A model generated the notes under the pieces. It ran no database searches and was not told where the DNA came from. It saw nothing but the letters and a program-made list of their open reading frames with translations. A DNA stretch of 64,000 nucleotides from an uncultured Armatimonadota bacterium. Lineage in GTDB: Bacteria; Armatimonadota; Fimbriimonadia; Fimbriimonadales; Fimbriimonadaceae. Position 1 is the stretch's first letter. Each line of letters begins with the position of its first letter. Shown here piece after piece: positions 45,757-54,467 of this stretch. The stretch covers positions 106,116-170,115 of the forward strand of contig CAIYLG010000008.1 of assembly GCA_903927025.1 (NCBI GenBank). The letters are read 5' to 3'. Made by a program: the position numbers and the translations under genes.

Positions 45757-46530
45757 CTAGTTCAGGAGTGTGAGAATGCGCGGTCCGTCTTCAGTAATGG
45801 CGACGGTGTGCTCAAAGTGGGCACCAATAGATCCGTCCCGTGTCAGTACCGCCCAGGGATCGCCCTGACGATGTTTGATCGCAGGGTTGCCTGCGGTAAC
45901 CATCGGTTCGATACAGAAAGTCATTCCGGGTCGAAGCGGTATCCCTTTTCCGGGGAGACCAAAGTTGGGGACATCGATTCCTTCTTCGTGAACTTCGCTG
46001 CCGACGCCATGTCCAGAAAGCTCGCGGATGATGCCGAAACCATTCCGCTCCACAAGGCGCTGAACCGCGCTGGAAACATCTCCCATCCTGCCTCCTGCAA
46101 CAGCTTTGGATATACCGTGACGGAGTGCTTCCTGGGTAATGGAGAGCAGACGCTGAGCTTTGACGTTGATCGCGCCAACCGGAACGGTGATGGCAGTGTC
46201 CGCCAGCCAGCCATCGACGTCGGCGACCAAATCCAACCCAACAACATCGCCCTCCCGGAGGACTTTCGATGCGGAAGGCTGGCCATGTATAACTTCGTCG
46301 TTCACGGAGATACAGGCGGCGAACTCATACGGTACGCGGCTGAACCGAGGGTGGTAGCCCAATAAAGCGGGACGGGCACCGTTAGCCTTCAATTCTTCCC
46401 GCGCGACCTCTTCAAGGTCCATCGTCGTCATTCCTGGCGCGATCACGGTCTTCATCCGCTGAAGGGTTTTGGCGGCGGCTTTGCCTGCCACTGCCATCGC
46501 GTCGATTTCACCTGGGGTCTTGAGCTTCAC
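45757..46530 (-). CDS. map: Methionine aminopeptidase, type I
   Basis: 257 residues, normal length. It removes the initiator methionine from nascent proteins. The metal ligands are in place: GLDLVADVDGWLADTA supplies both aspartates, SGHGVGSEVHEE the His, MTFCIEPMVT the first Glu and GAHFEHTVAIT the last Glu. SVNDEVIHGQP holds the conserved substrate His. The start is GTG at 46530. It follows ilvA after 33 bases on the same strand and may share its transcript. Confidence 0.96.
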   Translation of the reverse strand: MKLKTPGEIDAMAVAGKAAAKTLQRMKTVIAPGMTTMDLEEVAREELKANGARPALLGYHPRFSRVPYEFAACISVNDEVIHGQPSASKVLREGDVVGLDLVADVDGWLADTAITVPVGAINVKAQRLLSITQEALRHGISKAVAGGRMGDVSSAVQRLVERNGFGIIRELSGHGVGSEVHEEGIDVPNFGLPGKGIPLRPGMTFCIEPMVTAGNPAIKHRQGDPWAVLTRDGSIGAHFEHTVAITEDGPRILTLLN

Positions 46531-46563
46531 TGTCGATTGCGTCCTATCTCTATTCTTTCGGCC

Positions 46564-48072
46564 CTACAAAAACATCCCAATCGCTGGGTTTGCGCTCTCG
46601 TCTGTATAAGGATATTCAAGCTCAGCCAAAAACCGCTCGAATTCACCACTATCGCCCGCAGGGACCTGCATTCCCACAAGGACTCTGCTGAAGTCGGCGC
46701 CATGGTTTCGATAGTGGAACAAGCTGATGTTCCATCTTTCTCCCATCCGCTGCAGAAAGTTCATTAGCGCTCCTGGCCGCTCCGGGAATTGGAAGTTGAG
46801 AATCGTCTCGGATGCAACGTGATGGGCTTTGCCTCCAACCATATGGCGAACGTGTAGCTTCGCAACTTCGTTATCGGTCAAATCAATCGTCACATAACCG
46901 AGTTGAGTCAGCGTCTCGACCGTTTCCGTCAATTCGATGGAGTCAGCGATCTGCAGTCCCACAAAAACATGTGCCTGGCTTGAGTCAGCGAATCGATAGT
47001 TGAACTCCGTAACGTTTCTTGCCCCAATGGCGGCACAGAACGCCTTGAAGCTGCCCGGCCTTTCTGGAATGGTTACGGCGATCACTGCCTCTCGGCGTTC
47101 ACCAATTTCGGCGCGCTCTGATATATGACGAAGCCGGTCAAAGTTCATGTTCGCCCCCGACGCAATGGCTACTAGCGACAGACCTTTGGCCGACTCACGC
47201 TCCACGTATCGCTTGAGACCAGCATAGGCAAGCGCCCCACTTGGCTCGAGCACGGATCGCCTGTCTTCGAAAATCTCCTTCACAGCGCCGCAAATTTCAT
47301 CGTTGGAGACAACGATGATTTCGTCAACGAGTTCTTGAACGATCCGAAACGTCTCCACGCCCACTTGGCGAACAGCAACGCCGTCGGCAAGGCTTCCAAC
47401 TGAAGTGAGACGAATCCGTTCGCCGGCCTTCAGTGAACGGTCCATTGCGTCCGCGTCTTCGGGCTCGACGCCAATTACCTTCACGTCTGGTCGCATCTCC
47501 TTGACAAACTCAGCGATACCAGCGATGAGGCCACCGCCTCCAACAGGGACAAAAATTGCGTCCAGCGGACCTGTAAGCTGCTTCAGGATCTCCATCCCGA
47601 CTGTCCCCTGACCTGCAATCACATCGGGATCGTCGTACGGGTGAACAAAGGTTAGGCCCTTCTCGCGGCAAAGTTGACTGGCAAACTCAAAGGCTCCGTC
47701 GTAGTTATCCCCCTTGAGAACAACTTCGGCACCGAGCCTTCGCACCGCGTCAACTTTAATCTGGGGAGTGGTAATCGGCATCACAATCACCGCTTCCACG
47801 CCAAGCTTCCGAGCCGCAAGCGCCACACCCTGAGCGTGGTTGCCAGCAGAGGAAGCCACGACTCCTCCTTGAAGCTCTTCCGGCGACAGCGCTGACATCT
47901 TGTTGTAGGCGCCACGGAGTTTGAAAGAGAAAATGGGTTGGAGGTCTTCCCGCTTCAGCCATACGGAATTCCCCAGACGAGAACTTAGCAGCGCCGCGTA
48001 ATCGAGAGGCGATTCGATCGCGACATCGTACACACGAGCGCTCAAAATTCGCTTCAAATACTCAACGGACAT
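46564..48072 (-). CDS. ilvA: Biosynthetic threonine ammonia-lyase with two ACT-like domains
   Basis: 502 residues, the length of the regulated E. coli IlvA type. It converts threonine to 2-oxobutanoate as the first step to isoleucine. The PLP lysine is in PIFSFKLRGAYNKM, the phosphate-binding glycine loop is VPVGGGGLIAGI, and SSAGNHAQGVA is present. Two ACT-like regulatory domains begin at about 330 (AVIAVTIPERPGSFKAFC) and 425 (TILNFQFPERPGALMNFL), so isoleucine/valine feedback is expected. A strong inverted repeat lies between this gene and the divergent membrane protein gene. Confidence 0.96.
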   Translation of the reverse strand: MSVEYLKRILSARVYDVAIESPLDYAALLSSRLGNSVWLKREDLQPIFSFKLRGAYNKMSALSPEELQGGVVASSAGNHAQGVALAARKLGVEAVIVMPITTPQIKVDAVRRLGAEVVLKGDNYDGAFEFASQLCREKGLTFVHPYDDPDVIAGQGTVGMEILKQLTGPLDAIFVPVGGGGLIAGIAEFVKEMRPDVKVIGVEPEDADAMDRSLKAGERIRLTSVGSLADGVAVRQVGVETFRIVQELVDEIIVVSNDEICGAVKEIFEDRRSVLEPSGALAYAGLKRYVERESAKGLSLVAIASGANMNFDRLRHISERAEIGERREAVIAVTIPERPGSFKAFCAAIGARNVTEFNYRFADSSQAHVFVGLQIADSIELTETVETLTQLGYVTIDLTDNEVAKLHVRHMVGGKAHHVASETILNFQFPERPGALMNFLQRMGERWNISLFHYRNHGADFSRVLVGMQVPAGDSGEFERFLAELEYPYTDESANPAIGMFL

Positions 48073-48153
48073 CCCCTAGAACCTACCCTAGAGAAGAGAG
48101 TTCCCATCTGTTGGCCAAGCCATAAATCCATGCTTACGGGCTTAACCGGTAAG

Positions 48154-48206
48154 ACTGTTCCGGTCCGGTCCCAAGGCGGTCCCGTTTTGAACTTGGCCGG
48201 AACAGT
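48154..48206. repeat. Nested inverted repeat between divergent genes
   Basis: ACTGTTCCGG (48154-48163) pairs with CCGGAACAGT (48197-48206), and inside it CCAAG (48171-48175) pairs with CTTGG (48192-48196), which is contiguous with the right arm. It lies between ilvA and the small membrane protein gene, roughly 80-130 bases from each start. It may be an operator or an RNA structure in the ilvA leader. Confidence 0.55.
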
Positions 48207-48280
48207 TGAACCGAAAATTCACGAATAGGTCGAATCCTTGCTCGCTTTGTCAAAAATCTTACCGATTTCAATAATATCGG

Positions 48281-48309
48281 TTGTGCGAACCTGCTCAGGT
48301 CGGTATAAC
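48281..48309 (+). promoter_or_regulatory. Sigma-70 promoter producing a leaderless mRNA
   Basis: -35 TTGTGC (48281-48286), a 17-nt spacer, -10 TATAAC (48304-48309). Transcription should start seven bases after the -10, which is the A of the ATG at 48316. No ribosome site is present, so the message is probably leaderless. Confidence 0.7.
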
Positions 48310-48315
48310 TTTTCT

Positions 48316-48627
48316 ATGCGCTCCGAGAAATATACAAGGCTAAGGGCAGGCATTCAGGCCGGGCTAGTTGCATCGGTGATTCTCGGATTTGTGATCTGGC
48401 TCTTTGGCTATATCACTGGCGAACGACTGGCACTTGCGTTGCTCTGCATTATTGCTGCCGGTGTGGGGTTGATATGCGGTGCCCAGGTCTATGTTTCTAG
48501 TGGTCAGAACAGCGACCAGCGAGACGAGGTTTTGGCCGAACTGGAAGAACTCTCCGCAGGCAAGGCGCAGGGCAAGACGGTAACCGTCGCGGCCAATAAG
48601 CGCAGAAACTCTGGCAAGACAGCCTAA
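48316..48627 (+). CDS. Small two-helix membrane protein
   Basis: 103 residues from ATG 48316. Two hydrophobic segments (AGLVASVILGFVIWLFGYI and LALALLCIIAAGVGLICGAQV) are separated by a five-residue hairpin TGERL, and a basic, Lys-rich tail follows. No family was recognised. The longer frame from 48238 would cross the promoter and is not used. Only 29 bases separate it from the catabolic operon downstream, so it may be the first gene of that transcript. Confidence 0.7.
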   Translation: MRSEKYTRLRAGIQAGLVASVILGFVIWLFGYITGERLALALLCIIAAGVGLICGAQVYVSSGQNSDQRDEVLAELEELSAGKAQGKTVTVAANKRRNSGKTA

Positions 48628-48656
48628 GACGCCAAAATTGGTGCAAACTCAGGCGG

Positions 48657-49463
48657 ATGAAGATCATCCGGTTCCTCGACAGCGAGGGTTGCGTACGCAG
48701 CGGTGCACTCCAAGATGACGGTCAAGCGGCCGTATTTGCCAACGGATTTCCAGGCGACTTAGTCACCACAGGTGAGCTGGTGCCTATAGCGCGAATTCTG
48801 GCTCCCATTGTGCCAGCGGCGATCCTTGGAATTGGGCTGAACTACCGTCACCATGCCGCAGAGTCTGGAGCAAGAGTTCCGGAGTATCCGATTCTCTTCG
48901 TCAAGACTCCCAACACCCTTCAGAACCCTGGTGATCCGATTCTCCTCCCAGTTCACCTCGCCAGCGACGAAGTCGACTACGAATGTGAGTTGGCGGTGGT
49001 CATTGGCCGCGAGTGCCGAAATGCATCCCGCGAGAATGCCCTTGATTACGTCCTTGGCTACACGTGTGCAAACGACGTCAGCGCGCGTGATTGGCAGATC
49101 CGACGTGGAGGCAGCCAATGGTGCCGAGGCAAATGCTTCGATACGTTTTGCCCGTTGGGCCCGTGGATTGTGACGGCAGACAAGATTCCCAACCCAAACG
49201 AACTCGCAATTAAGACAATCCTCAACGGGAACGAAGTGCAGTCGTGGAACACCAACGACATGATCTTTGACGTCCCTGCCCTCATTGAATTCCTAAGTGG
49301 CTCCACGACGCTGTTTCCTGGCACCGTGATCCTCACTGGCACCCCACATGGAGTTGGAATGGCACAGAAGCCTCCCGTCTGGCTGCAGCCTGGAGATTCA
49401 GTCACGATCGAGATAGAAAAGATTGGGCAGCTGACAAACCCCGTGGCATCCGAGAGCGCTTAA
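48657..49463 (+). CDS. Fumarylacetoacetate hydrolase family protein
   Basis: 268 residues, typical for the bacterial FAH group (acylpyruvate or 2,4-diketo-3-deoxy sugar-acid hydrolases). ILGIGLNYRHHAAESGA, then PILFVKTPNT, the metal site VDYECELAVVIGRE and GYTCANDVSARDWQ are all present, and ILTGTPHGVGM is the C-terminal signature. It cleaves a C-C bond in a 2,4-dioxo acid. AGGCGG lies upstream of the ATG. The stop overlaps the next start (TAATG). With the downstream dehydrogenases it suggests oxidative degradation of a sugar acid. Confidence 0.9.
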   Translation: MKIIRFLDSEGCVRSGALQDDGQAAVFANGFPGDLVTTGELVPIARILAPIVPAAILGIGLNYRHHAAESGARVPEYPILFVKTPNTLQNPGDPILLPVHLASDEVDYECELAVVIGRECRNASRENALDYVLGYTCANDVSARDWQIRRGGSQWCRGKCFDTFCPLGPWIVTADKIPNPNELAIKTILNGNEVQSWNTNDMIFDVPALIEFLSGSTTLFPGTVILTGTPHGVGMAQKPPVWLQPGDSVTIEIEKIGQLTNPVASESA

Positions 49464-50437
49464 TGCTGAGGGTGGGCCCAAACCCATATGGCCTCACCTA
49501 CACCCTGGGGATTCAGGGGCAGTCACCTGCGCCCCGTGATGCGTTGTGGTTCACAAATTTGGCAGAGGAGATGGGTGCGGCCAGCATTGAGTTTCACTAC
49601 CATCACGTCGCCGCCCTCTCTGACGCTCAGATCGAACAGCTCAAAGGCCGCCTGACTCGGGCCGAGATCCAGCCCGTTATCAGTGGACCCTGGCCAATTG
49701 ATTGCCTCGCACAAGGGTTTGACCTGGCCATAAGGTTGGGAGTGAAGGTCATTCGCACCCACCTTTCCCCAGTTCTGTCTGGTGATCGCTCAGACAACGC
49801 ATTTGATTGGAATGAGATCGTTAAAAAGATTCGCACCGAGATGCCCTTGTTGGGCCGAAAGTTTGCGGATGCCGGTCTGACGCTCGCAATTGAAGACCAC
49901 CAGGATTTTGGAAGCTGGGACCTGCTGGAATTTGCTGAACTGGGAGGTGCATCCGTGGGGATCTGCTTTGATACTGGCAACCCATTGGCCGTCGCCGAGG
50001 ATCCGATTGCGTTTGCTCACCGCGTCGCGGACAAGGTTCGGCACGTGCATCTGAAAGACTATCGAGCCCATTTCACTGCCGAGGGCTACCGCCTGGTTCG
50101 ATGTCCGATTGGTGACGGGGCTGTTCCACTTGCCGAGATCGCAGAAATCCTCAATGCGCGACAACCTGGGCTTACCGCCACGTTGGAACCCGGAGCACAT
50201 TTTGCTCGGCACATTCGGCTGCGTTCACCAGATTGGTGGAACGGATATGATCTGAACGCGGGTCTGGAGGTAGATACTTGCCTCCAGACGGCAATGAGGA
50301 ATTGCCTTCCAGAATCTGATGATTGGCGAACACCCGTAGAGCGGGGAGAGCCGGACGCAGCTGTGTGCCAATACGAGAGACTACAAATGGAGAGAAGCGT
50401 AGAGAACATGAAGAAGTTAGGCTGGCTACGGAAATGA
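49463..50437 (+). CDS. Sugar phosphate isomerase/epimerase family TIM barrel protein
   Basis: 324 residues of the xylose-isomerase-like TIM barrel (AP endonuclease 2 family). Metal-binding barrel strands are visible: [12 protein letters not shown] (Glu), [12 protein letters not shown] (Asp), [12 protein letters not shown] (His, Asp) and [13 protein letters not shown] (Glu). The enzyme probably isomerises or epimerises a keto sugar or sugar acid. Both ends overlap neighbours, with FAH by one base and with the SDR by four (ATGA), so the genes are translationally coupled. Confidence 0.88.
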   Translation: MLRVGPNPYGLTYTLGIQGQSPAPRDALWFTNLAEEMGAASIEFHYHHVAALSDAQIEQLKGRLTRAEIQPVISGPWPIDCLAQGFDLAIRLGVKVIRTHLSPVLSGDRSDNAFDWNEIVKKIRTEMPLLGRKFADAGLTLAIEDHQDFGSWDLLEFAELGGASVGICFDTGNPLAVAEDPIAFAHRVADKVRHVHLKDYRAHFTAEGYRLVRCPIGDGAVPLAEIAEILNARQPGLTATLEPGAHFARHIRLRSPDWWNGYDLNAGLEVDTCLQTAMRNCLPESDDWRTPVERGEPDAAVCQYERLQMERSVENMKKLGWLRK

Positions 50438-51204
50438 ACGTCCTCGACAGCTTCCGACTTGAAGGCAGACGTGCGCTTGTGACAGGTGGCTCGAAGGGCC
50501 TCGGACGCGTCATGGCGGAGGCGCTGGCTCAAGCGGGTGCCGACGTTGCCATCGTCAGCCGAAACCTGCAAGAGGGCGAACAAGCCGCTCGAGAAATCAC
50601 GGAAGCTACCGGCCGCAGGGTGTTTGCGGGGCGAGCAGATGTGACGCTGTCCGTCGACGTGAGCCGCGTCATTGACGAAGCTCAGACAAGTTTGGGCCCA
50701 ATCGACATCCTCATCAATAACGCAGGCATCAACACTCGGGGACTTGCCCAAGAGCTGTCAGAGGAAGACTTTGACGCCGTGGTAGCCGTCAACCTGAAAG
50801 CGCCGTTTCTGTGTGCCCGCGCCCTCGGACCCCAAATGTGTGAGCGTGGCTGGGGACGCGTGATTAACTTGGGCAGCATTCTTAGCGTTGTCGCCATTGC
50901 TGGGCGAGCCCCCTATTGCTCGGCCAAAGCAGGCGTCGCCAACCTTACACGAGTGCTGGCGCTGGAATGGGCACAGTCGGGGGTCACCGTCAACGCGATT
51001 TGCCCTGGACCTTTTGCAACGGATATGAATAAACCGCTTTTGGATGATCCGGAGAAATATCGCGCATTTGTGTCAAAGATTCCGATGGGGAGATGGGGAG
51101 AACTCCACGAAATCGCTGGAGCCGCCGTCTTTCTGGCTTCAGATGCATCATCGTTTGTCACCGGAAGCACCCTGTTTATCGATGGAGGTTGGACTGCTCA
51201 ATGA
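50434..51204 (+). CDS. Short-chain dehydrogenase/reductase (gluconate 5-dehydrogenase-like)
   Basis: 256 residues. The NAD(P) loop is [15 protein letters not shown], the NNAG motif is [12 protein letters not shown], the catalytic Ser is in [10 protein letters not shown] and the YxxxK site is [23 protein letters not shown] is the usual C-terminus. It is close to gluconate or 2-keto-3-deoxy sugar-acid dehydrogenases. The ATG at 50434 overlaps the previous stop as ATGA, and its own stop overlaps the next start in the same way. A start at 50323 lies inside the previous gene and is rejected. Confidence 0.92.
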   Translation: MNVLDSFRLEGRRALVTGGSKGLGRVMAEALAQAGADVAIVSRNLQEGEQAAREITEATGRRVFAGRADVTLSVDVSRVIDEAQTSLGPIDILINNAGINTRGLAQELSEEDFDAVVAVNLKAPFLCARALGPQMCERGWGRVINLGSILSVVAIAGRAPYCSAKAGVANLTRVLALEWAQSGVTVNAICPGPFATDMNKPLLDDPEKYRAFVSKIPMGRWGELHEIAGAAVFLASDASSFVTGSTLFIDGGWTAQ

Positions 51205-52214
51205 AAGCTCTCGTACTCACTGAATTCAAGAAGCTCGAAATGCTCGACGTGGCGGAGCCCAAACCTGGGGCTGGTGACGTCAAGGTACGGGTTCTCGCCA
51301 CTGGGATTTGTGGCTCGGATGTCCACGGATTCCTTGGGCATAGCGCACGTCGTCAGCCGGGACTCATTCTTGGTCATGAGACGATGGGTGTCGTTACAGA
51401 TGGGGACGACGAACTTGCTGGGAAGCGCGTCTCGATCAATCCGTTGATAACCTGCGGCATCTGCGGTGCCTGCCGGAGCGGCAGACAAAACTGCTGCGCG
51501 ACATGGCGGCTCCTGGGTATGGATCAAACTCATGGAGGGTTTGGCGAATACGTCATCGTGCCCCGCAAAAACGTTCATCCCCTCCCGGATCATGTCACTG
51601 ATGCGGCGGCAGTCATGGTTGAGCCTCTTGCGAATGCTTTTCACATTCTCTCGATGATTCCAGCTTCTGCCGGGCTGTTGCCACAAGCCGTGATTATCGG
51701 TGGGGGAACGCTAGGGTCCTGCATCCTCAGCGTGGCAAAGGCACGAGGGCTCAATATCTTGGCCGTATCTGAGCCTAATCCCGCTCGTGTGTGCGTGGCC
51801 CATGCGCTTGGTGCCGAAACCGTCCTTGACCCAACGAAGATTGATGTTGTTCAGGCCGTCAGGGAGATGACTGACGGACTCGGCGTCCCCACTGCCATCG
51901 ACGCAGTCGGAATCTCTGCGACAAGAAATGCTGCCGCGGGCATGGTTCAAAAGGGAGGCACTGCCCTGCTACTCGGTCTCGATCAAGGTCCGACGTCATT
52001 TGACTTCTTCGACTTGATTCGCCGGGAAGTTCGACTGCAGACCAGCTTTGCCTATTCTGACTCTGACTACCGCGAAGCGCTTAACTTTGTCATTGCCAAT
52101 GAGTCGAGGTTTGCTCAGTGGACCGATTCTGTCCCACTACAAGAAGGCCAATCGAGCTTTGAGCGACTGATAGACAACCCCGGAGATCGAATCAAAATCG
52201 CACTGATTCCTTAA
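51201..52214 (+). CDS. Zinc-dependent medium-chain alcohol/polyol dehydrogenase
   Basis: 337 residues. The catalytic zinc Cys is in [11 protein letters not shown] with the His in [10 protein letters not shown]. The structural zinc cluster is [15 protein letters not shown]. The Rossmann loop is [14 protein letters not shown]. It resembles galactitol-1-phosphate, sorbitol or threonine dehydrogenases and probably oxidises a secondary hydroxyl of a sugar or sugar acid. It is coupled to the upstream SDR by an ATGA overlap. Confidence 0.92.
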   Translation: MKALVLTEFKKLEMLDVAEPKPGAGDVKVRVLATGICGSDVHGFLGHSARRQPGLILGHETMGVVTDGDDELAGKRVSINPLITCGICGACRSGRQNCCATWRLLGMDQTHGGFGEYVIVPRKNVHPLPDHVTDAAAVMVEPLANAFHILSMIPASAGLLPQAVIIGGGTLGSCILSVAKARGLNILAVSEPNPARVCVAHALGAETVLDPTKIDVVQAVREMTDGLGVPTAIDAVGISATRNAAAGMVQKGGTALLLGLDQGPTSFDFFDLIRREVRLQTSFAYSDSDYREALNFVIANESRFAQWTDSVPLQEGQSSFERLIDNPGDRIKIALIP

Positions 52215-52244
52215 GAGTTGCCAACCTAGAGAAATACCCAACCC

Positions 52245-53057
52245 ATGAACGACGCAAAGATGCTCGAAGGACACGTCGCCCTCGTCACCGGCTCGGGCCG
52301 AGGGCTAGGCTACGCTATTGCATATCGACTCGCCGAATTAGGCGCCAACGTTGCTATCCATGATAGAAGTCAGGAAGCTCCTGCCGAGTTTGGAGAATTT
52401 AAGGATCTCAATGCCTCTGCGGCAAGCATCGCAGAACTCGGCGTCCAAACAATGGGTGTGGTGGGAGATATCGGCGACGAAGAGGCTACTGTTCGCATTG
52501 CTAGAGACGTGCAGGCAAAGCTTGGTCCAATCTCTGTTCTCGTCAACTGCGCCGGAGGCGATATCGCCGCGAAGGGCGGAAAGCCAAATCCCAACGACGC
52601 ACTTGGCATCAAGTTGGAAGACATCCGGGCGCTCCTCGACAGAAACCTGATCGGCACCATGCTGATGTGCAGGGCGGTTGTGCCCGAGATGATGGAGCGT
52701 CATCGCGGTTCAGTCGTCAACATCGCATCGGGTGCAGCTCACTTTGGCCATACGAAAGAAGTCGGCTATGCTGCCGCGAAGGCTGCAATCGTCCACTACA
52801 CCCGTTGCTTGGCAGCAGAAACGCGAGAGCAGGGAGTTCGCGTGAACGTGGTGAGCCCCGGAGCTACAAAGACAGGCAGATTCCTTGCCACGCGCGTTAC
52901 GGATCCCGATCGCATGGAAGAAGGCTACAGCCTAAACCGATATGCAAATCCCAGGGAGATTGCCAATGGGGTCGCCTTTCTAGCGAGCGATATGGCCAGC
53001 TTTGTGCATGGCCAGGCGCTTCGTATCGACGGTGGACTCACCCTGTACCCTGGCTAG
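52245..53057 (+). CDS. Short-chain dehydrogenase/reductase, last gene of the catabolic operon
   Basis: 270 residues. TGSGRGLGYAIAYRL, then VLVNCAGG (a variant of NNAG), catalytic Ser in VVNIASGAAHF and YAAAKAA are present, ending in HGQALRIDGGLTLYPG. It begins 30 bases after the zinc dehydrogenase. With the other SDR the operon has three dehydrogenases, one isomerase and one FAH hydrolase, as expected for a non-phosphorylating sugar-acid route. The exact substrate is not shown by the sequence. Confidence 0.92.
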   Translation: MNDAKMLEGHVALVTGSGRGLGYAIAYRLAELGANVAIHDRSQEAPAEFGEFKDLNASAASIAELGVQTMGVVGDIGDEEATVRIARDVQAKLGPISVLVNCAGGDIAAKGGKPNPNDALGIKLEDIRALLDRNLIGTMLMCRAVVPEMMERHRGSVVNIASGAAHFGHTKEVGYAAAKAAIVHYTRCLAAETREQGVRVNVVSPGATKTGRFLATRVTDPDRMEEGYSLNRYANPREIANGVAFLASDMASFVHGQALRIDGGLTLYPG

Positions 53058-53245
53058 CCGTCTCTCTGCATGGAGTGGGCATCGCAGAAGTCGCATCACA
53101 GCCTCGGCGATGTCGCGGACGACTACGGATGGACGTCTTGTGGAAAAGCAGGTTAAGTAACGAGTCTATGGTTTAAAGAATTTCTTCACCCAAACTAGCT
53201 AGTGGTGCTAAAGTTACGACTGCACAGTGTCGTGGAGGTCGATTG

Positions 53246-53827
53246 ATGCCGGAAGCTTCGCAGTATGTCGATGAAGCAATGGAAGCGTTGCATGCCTTGG
53301 GATTGGGCCAATCTAATGGTCTTAGTCCATACCTTTTTCAAGAAGTTCTCAATGAGCTCGGCAATGGTAACCCGCAAATTTGCCTGCCCTTAAAGCGAGC
53401 CCTAGTGAATGAGGACGACATGAATGTTCGTCTTCGAGTTCTGGAGTTGATCGGCGAGACCGGTCCGGGCTGGGCAGACATTTTTGGGCCACAGATTGCA
53501 GACGCCGTAGTCCTGAGCATTGCCGATAGCAATCCCAAATGCGCTGCCTATGCTTGCAGAGCAATCCAATACTGGGAGGATGGCGGTGAAGTATCCACCC
53601 CGCTGCTTCATTGGGCAAAACGCCATCTACCTGGCCTTTGGGAAGCGGGAGCAGTCGAACCCGCCCAAATGCCATCCATCCCGAAAATGATTCAGGAACT
53701 TCCCTCCTATGTTGCGAATATAGAGGAGAGGAGAAGCCTGAACAACACTCACCCTTCCTTGGAGAACAGCATTCGCCTATGGGGAAAGGTGAAAGGAATG
53801 ATGCTTTCAATGTTCAATCGCGGATAG
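53246..53827 (+). CDS. HEAT-repeat-like cytoplasmic protein of unknown function
   Basis: 193 residues with no signal peptide or membrane segment. The helical pattern, with PLKRALVNEDDMNVRLRVLE and QIADAVVLSIADSNPKCA, looks like HEAT or armadillo-type repeats. GGAGGT seven bases before the ATG is a strong ribosome site. No enzymatic motif is visible. It could be an immunity-type protein of the SMI1/HEAT style, but no toxin gene lies nearby. Confidence 0.68.
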   Translation: MPEASQYVDEAMEALHALGLGQSNGLSPYLFQEVLNELGNGNPQICLPLKRALVNEDDMNVRLRVLELIGETGPGWADIFGPQIADAVVLSIADSNPKCAAYACRAIQYWEDGGEVSTPLLHWAKRHLPGLWEAGAVEPAQMPSIPKMIQELPSYVANIEERRSLNNTHPSLENSIRLWGKVKGMMLSMFNRG

Positions 53828-53871
53828 ACCTTGGGGCCCGACTGTCGGCCGTTCCCCGATACAATTGAGGG

Positions 53872-54435
53872 GTGAATGACTTGTCGCGCTGCTCCTGGGC
53901 AGCTTCCGAGCCTTGCCTGTCCTACCACGACACCGAATGGGGCGTCCCCGTCTTTGACGAGCGTCTGCTGTTTGAGATGTTGACGCTGGAAGGCGCTCAG
54001 GCGGGCCTCAGTTGGGAGACCGTCCTCAAAAAACGTGAGGGCTATAGAAAGGCCTTTTGTGACTTCGATTTGGAGAGAGTCGCGCAACTCACCGGCGAGG
54101 ATGTTGAGCGCCTCATGCTCGATCCTGGCATCATTCGGAACCGCGCCAAGATCCTATCGACCATCAACAATGCGAACCGAATTCTCGAGTTGCGCGATGC
54201 CGGCAAGGGATTTTCTGACCTAGTCTGGGAATTCGTCGGCGGATCTCCTATCGTCGGAAACTGGGAGTCTTCCTCGCAAATCCCAGCCCAGACGGACGCT
54301 TCCGTTCGGATGAGCAAAAGGCTGCTGAATCTTGGTTTCAAGTTCGTTGGGCCCACAATTTGTTATGCCTTCATGCAGGCAGCGGGCCTAGTCAACGATC
54401 ACGTTGCGGATTGCTTCCGCTTTCGACTCGACTGA
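53872..54435 (+). CDS. tag: DNA-3-methyladenine glycosylase I
   Basis: 187 residues, normal length. It removes 3-methyladenine from alkylated DNA. RCSWAASEPCLSYHDTEWG holds the zinc ligands Cys and His, and CYAFMQAAGLVNDHVADC the other His and Cys. LTLEGAQAGLSWETVLKKR is the lesion-recognition region. The start is GTG at 53872, preceded at six bases by TACAAT, so a leaderless message is possible, though no -35 was found. Confidence 0.95.
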   Translation: MNDLSRCSWAASEPCLSYHDTEWGVPVFDERLLFEMLTLEGAQAGLSWETVLKKREGYRKAFCDFDLERVAQLTGEDVERLMLDPGIIRNRAKILSTINNANRILELRDAGKGFSDLVWEFVGGSPIVGNWESSSQIPAQTDASVRMSKRLLNLGFKFVGPTICYAFMQAAGLVNDHVADCFRFRLD

Positions 54436-54467
54436 AAACCGCCCGAGTGGTTCAAACTAAGTGCATC

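Noticed and set aside
52667..53176. A 169-codon plus-strand frame overlapping the last SDR gene
   Set aside because: It lies in another frame of a well-conserved SDR and has a composition typical of a shadow frame.
54360..54467. Longer start for the aldehyde dehydrogenase within tag
   Set aside because: The extra residues overlap the tag gene and are not part of the aldehyde dehydrogenase fold. GTG 54468 gives the normal length.
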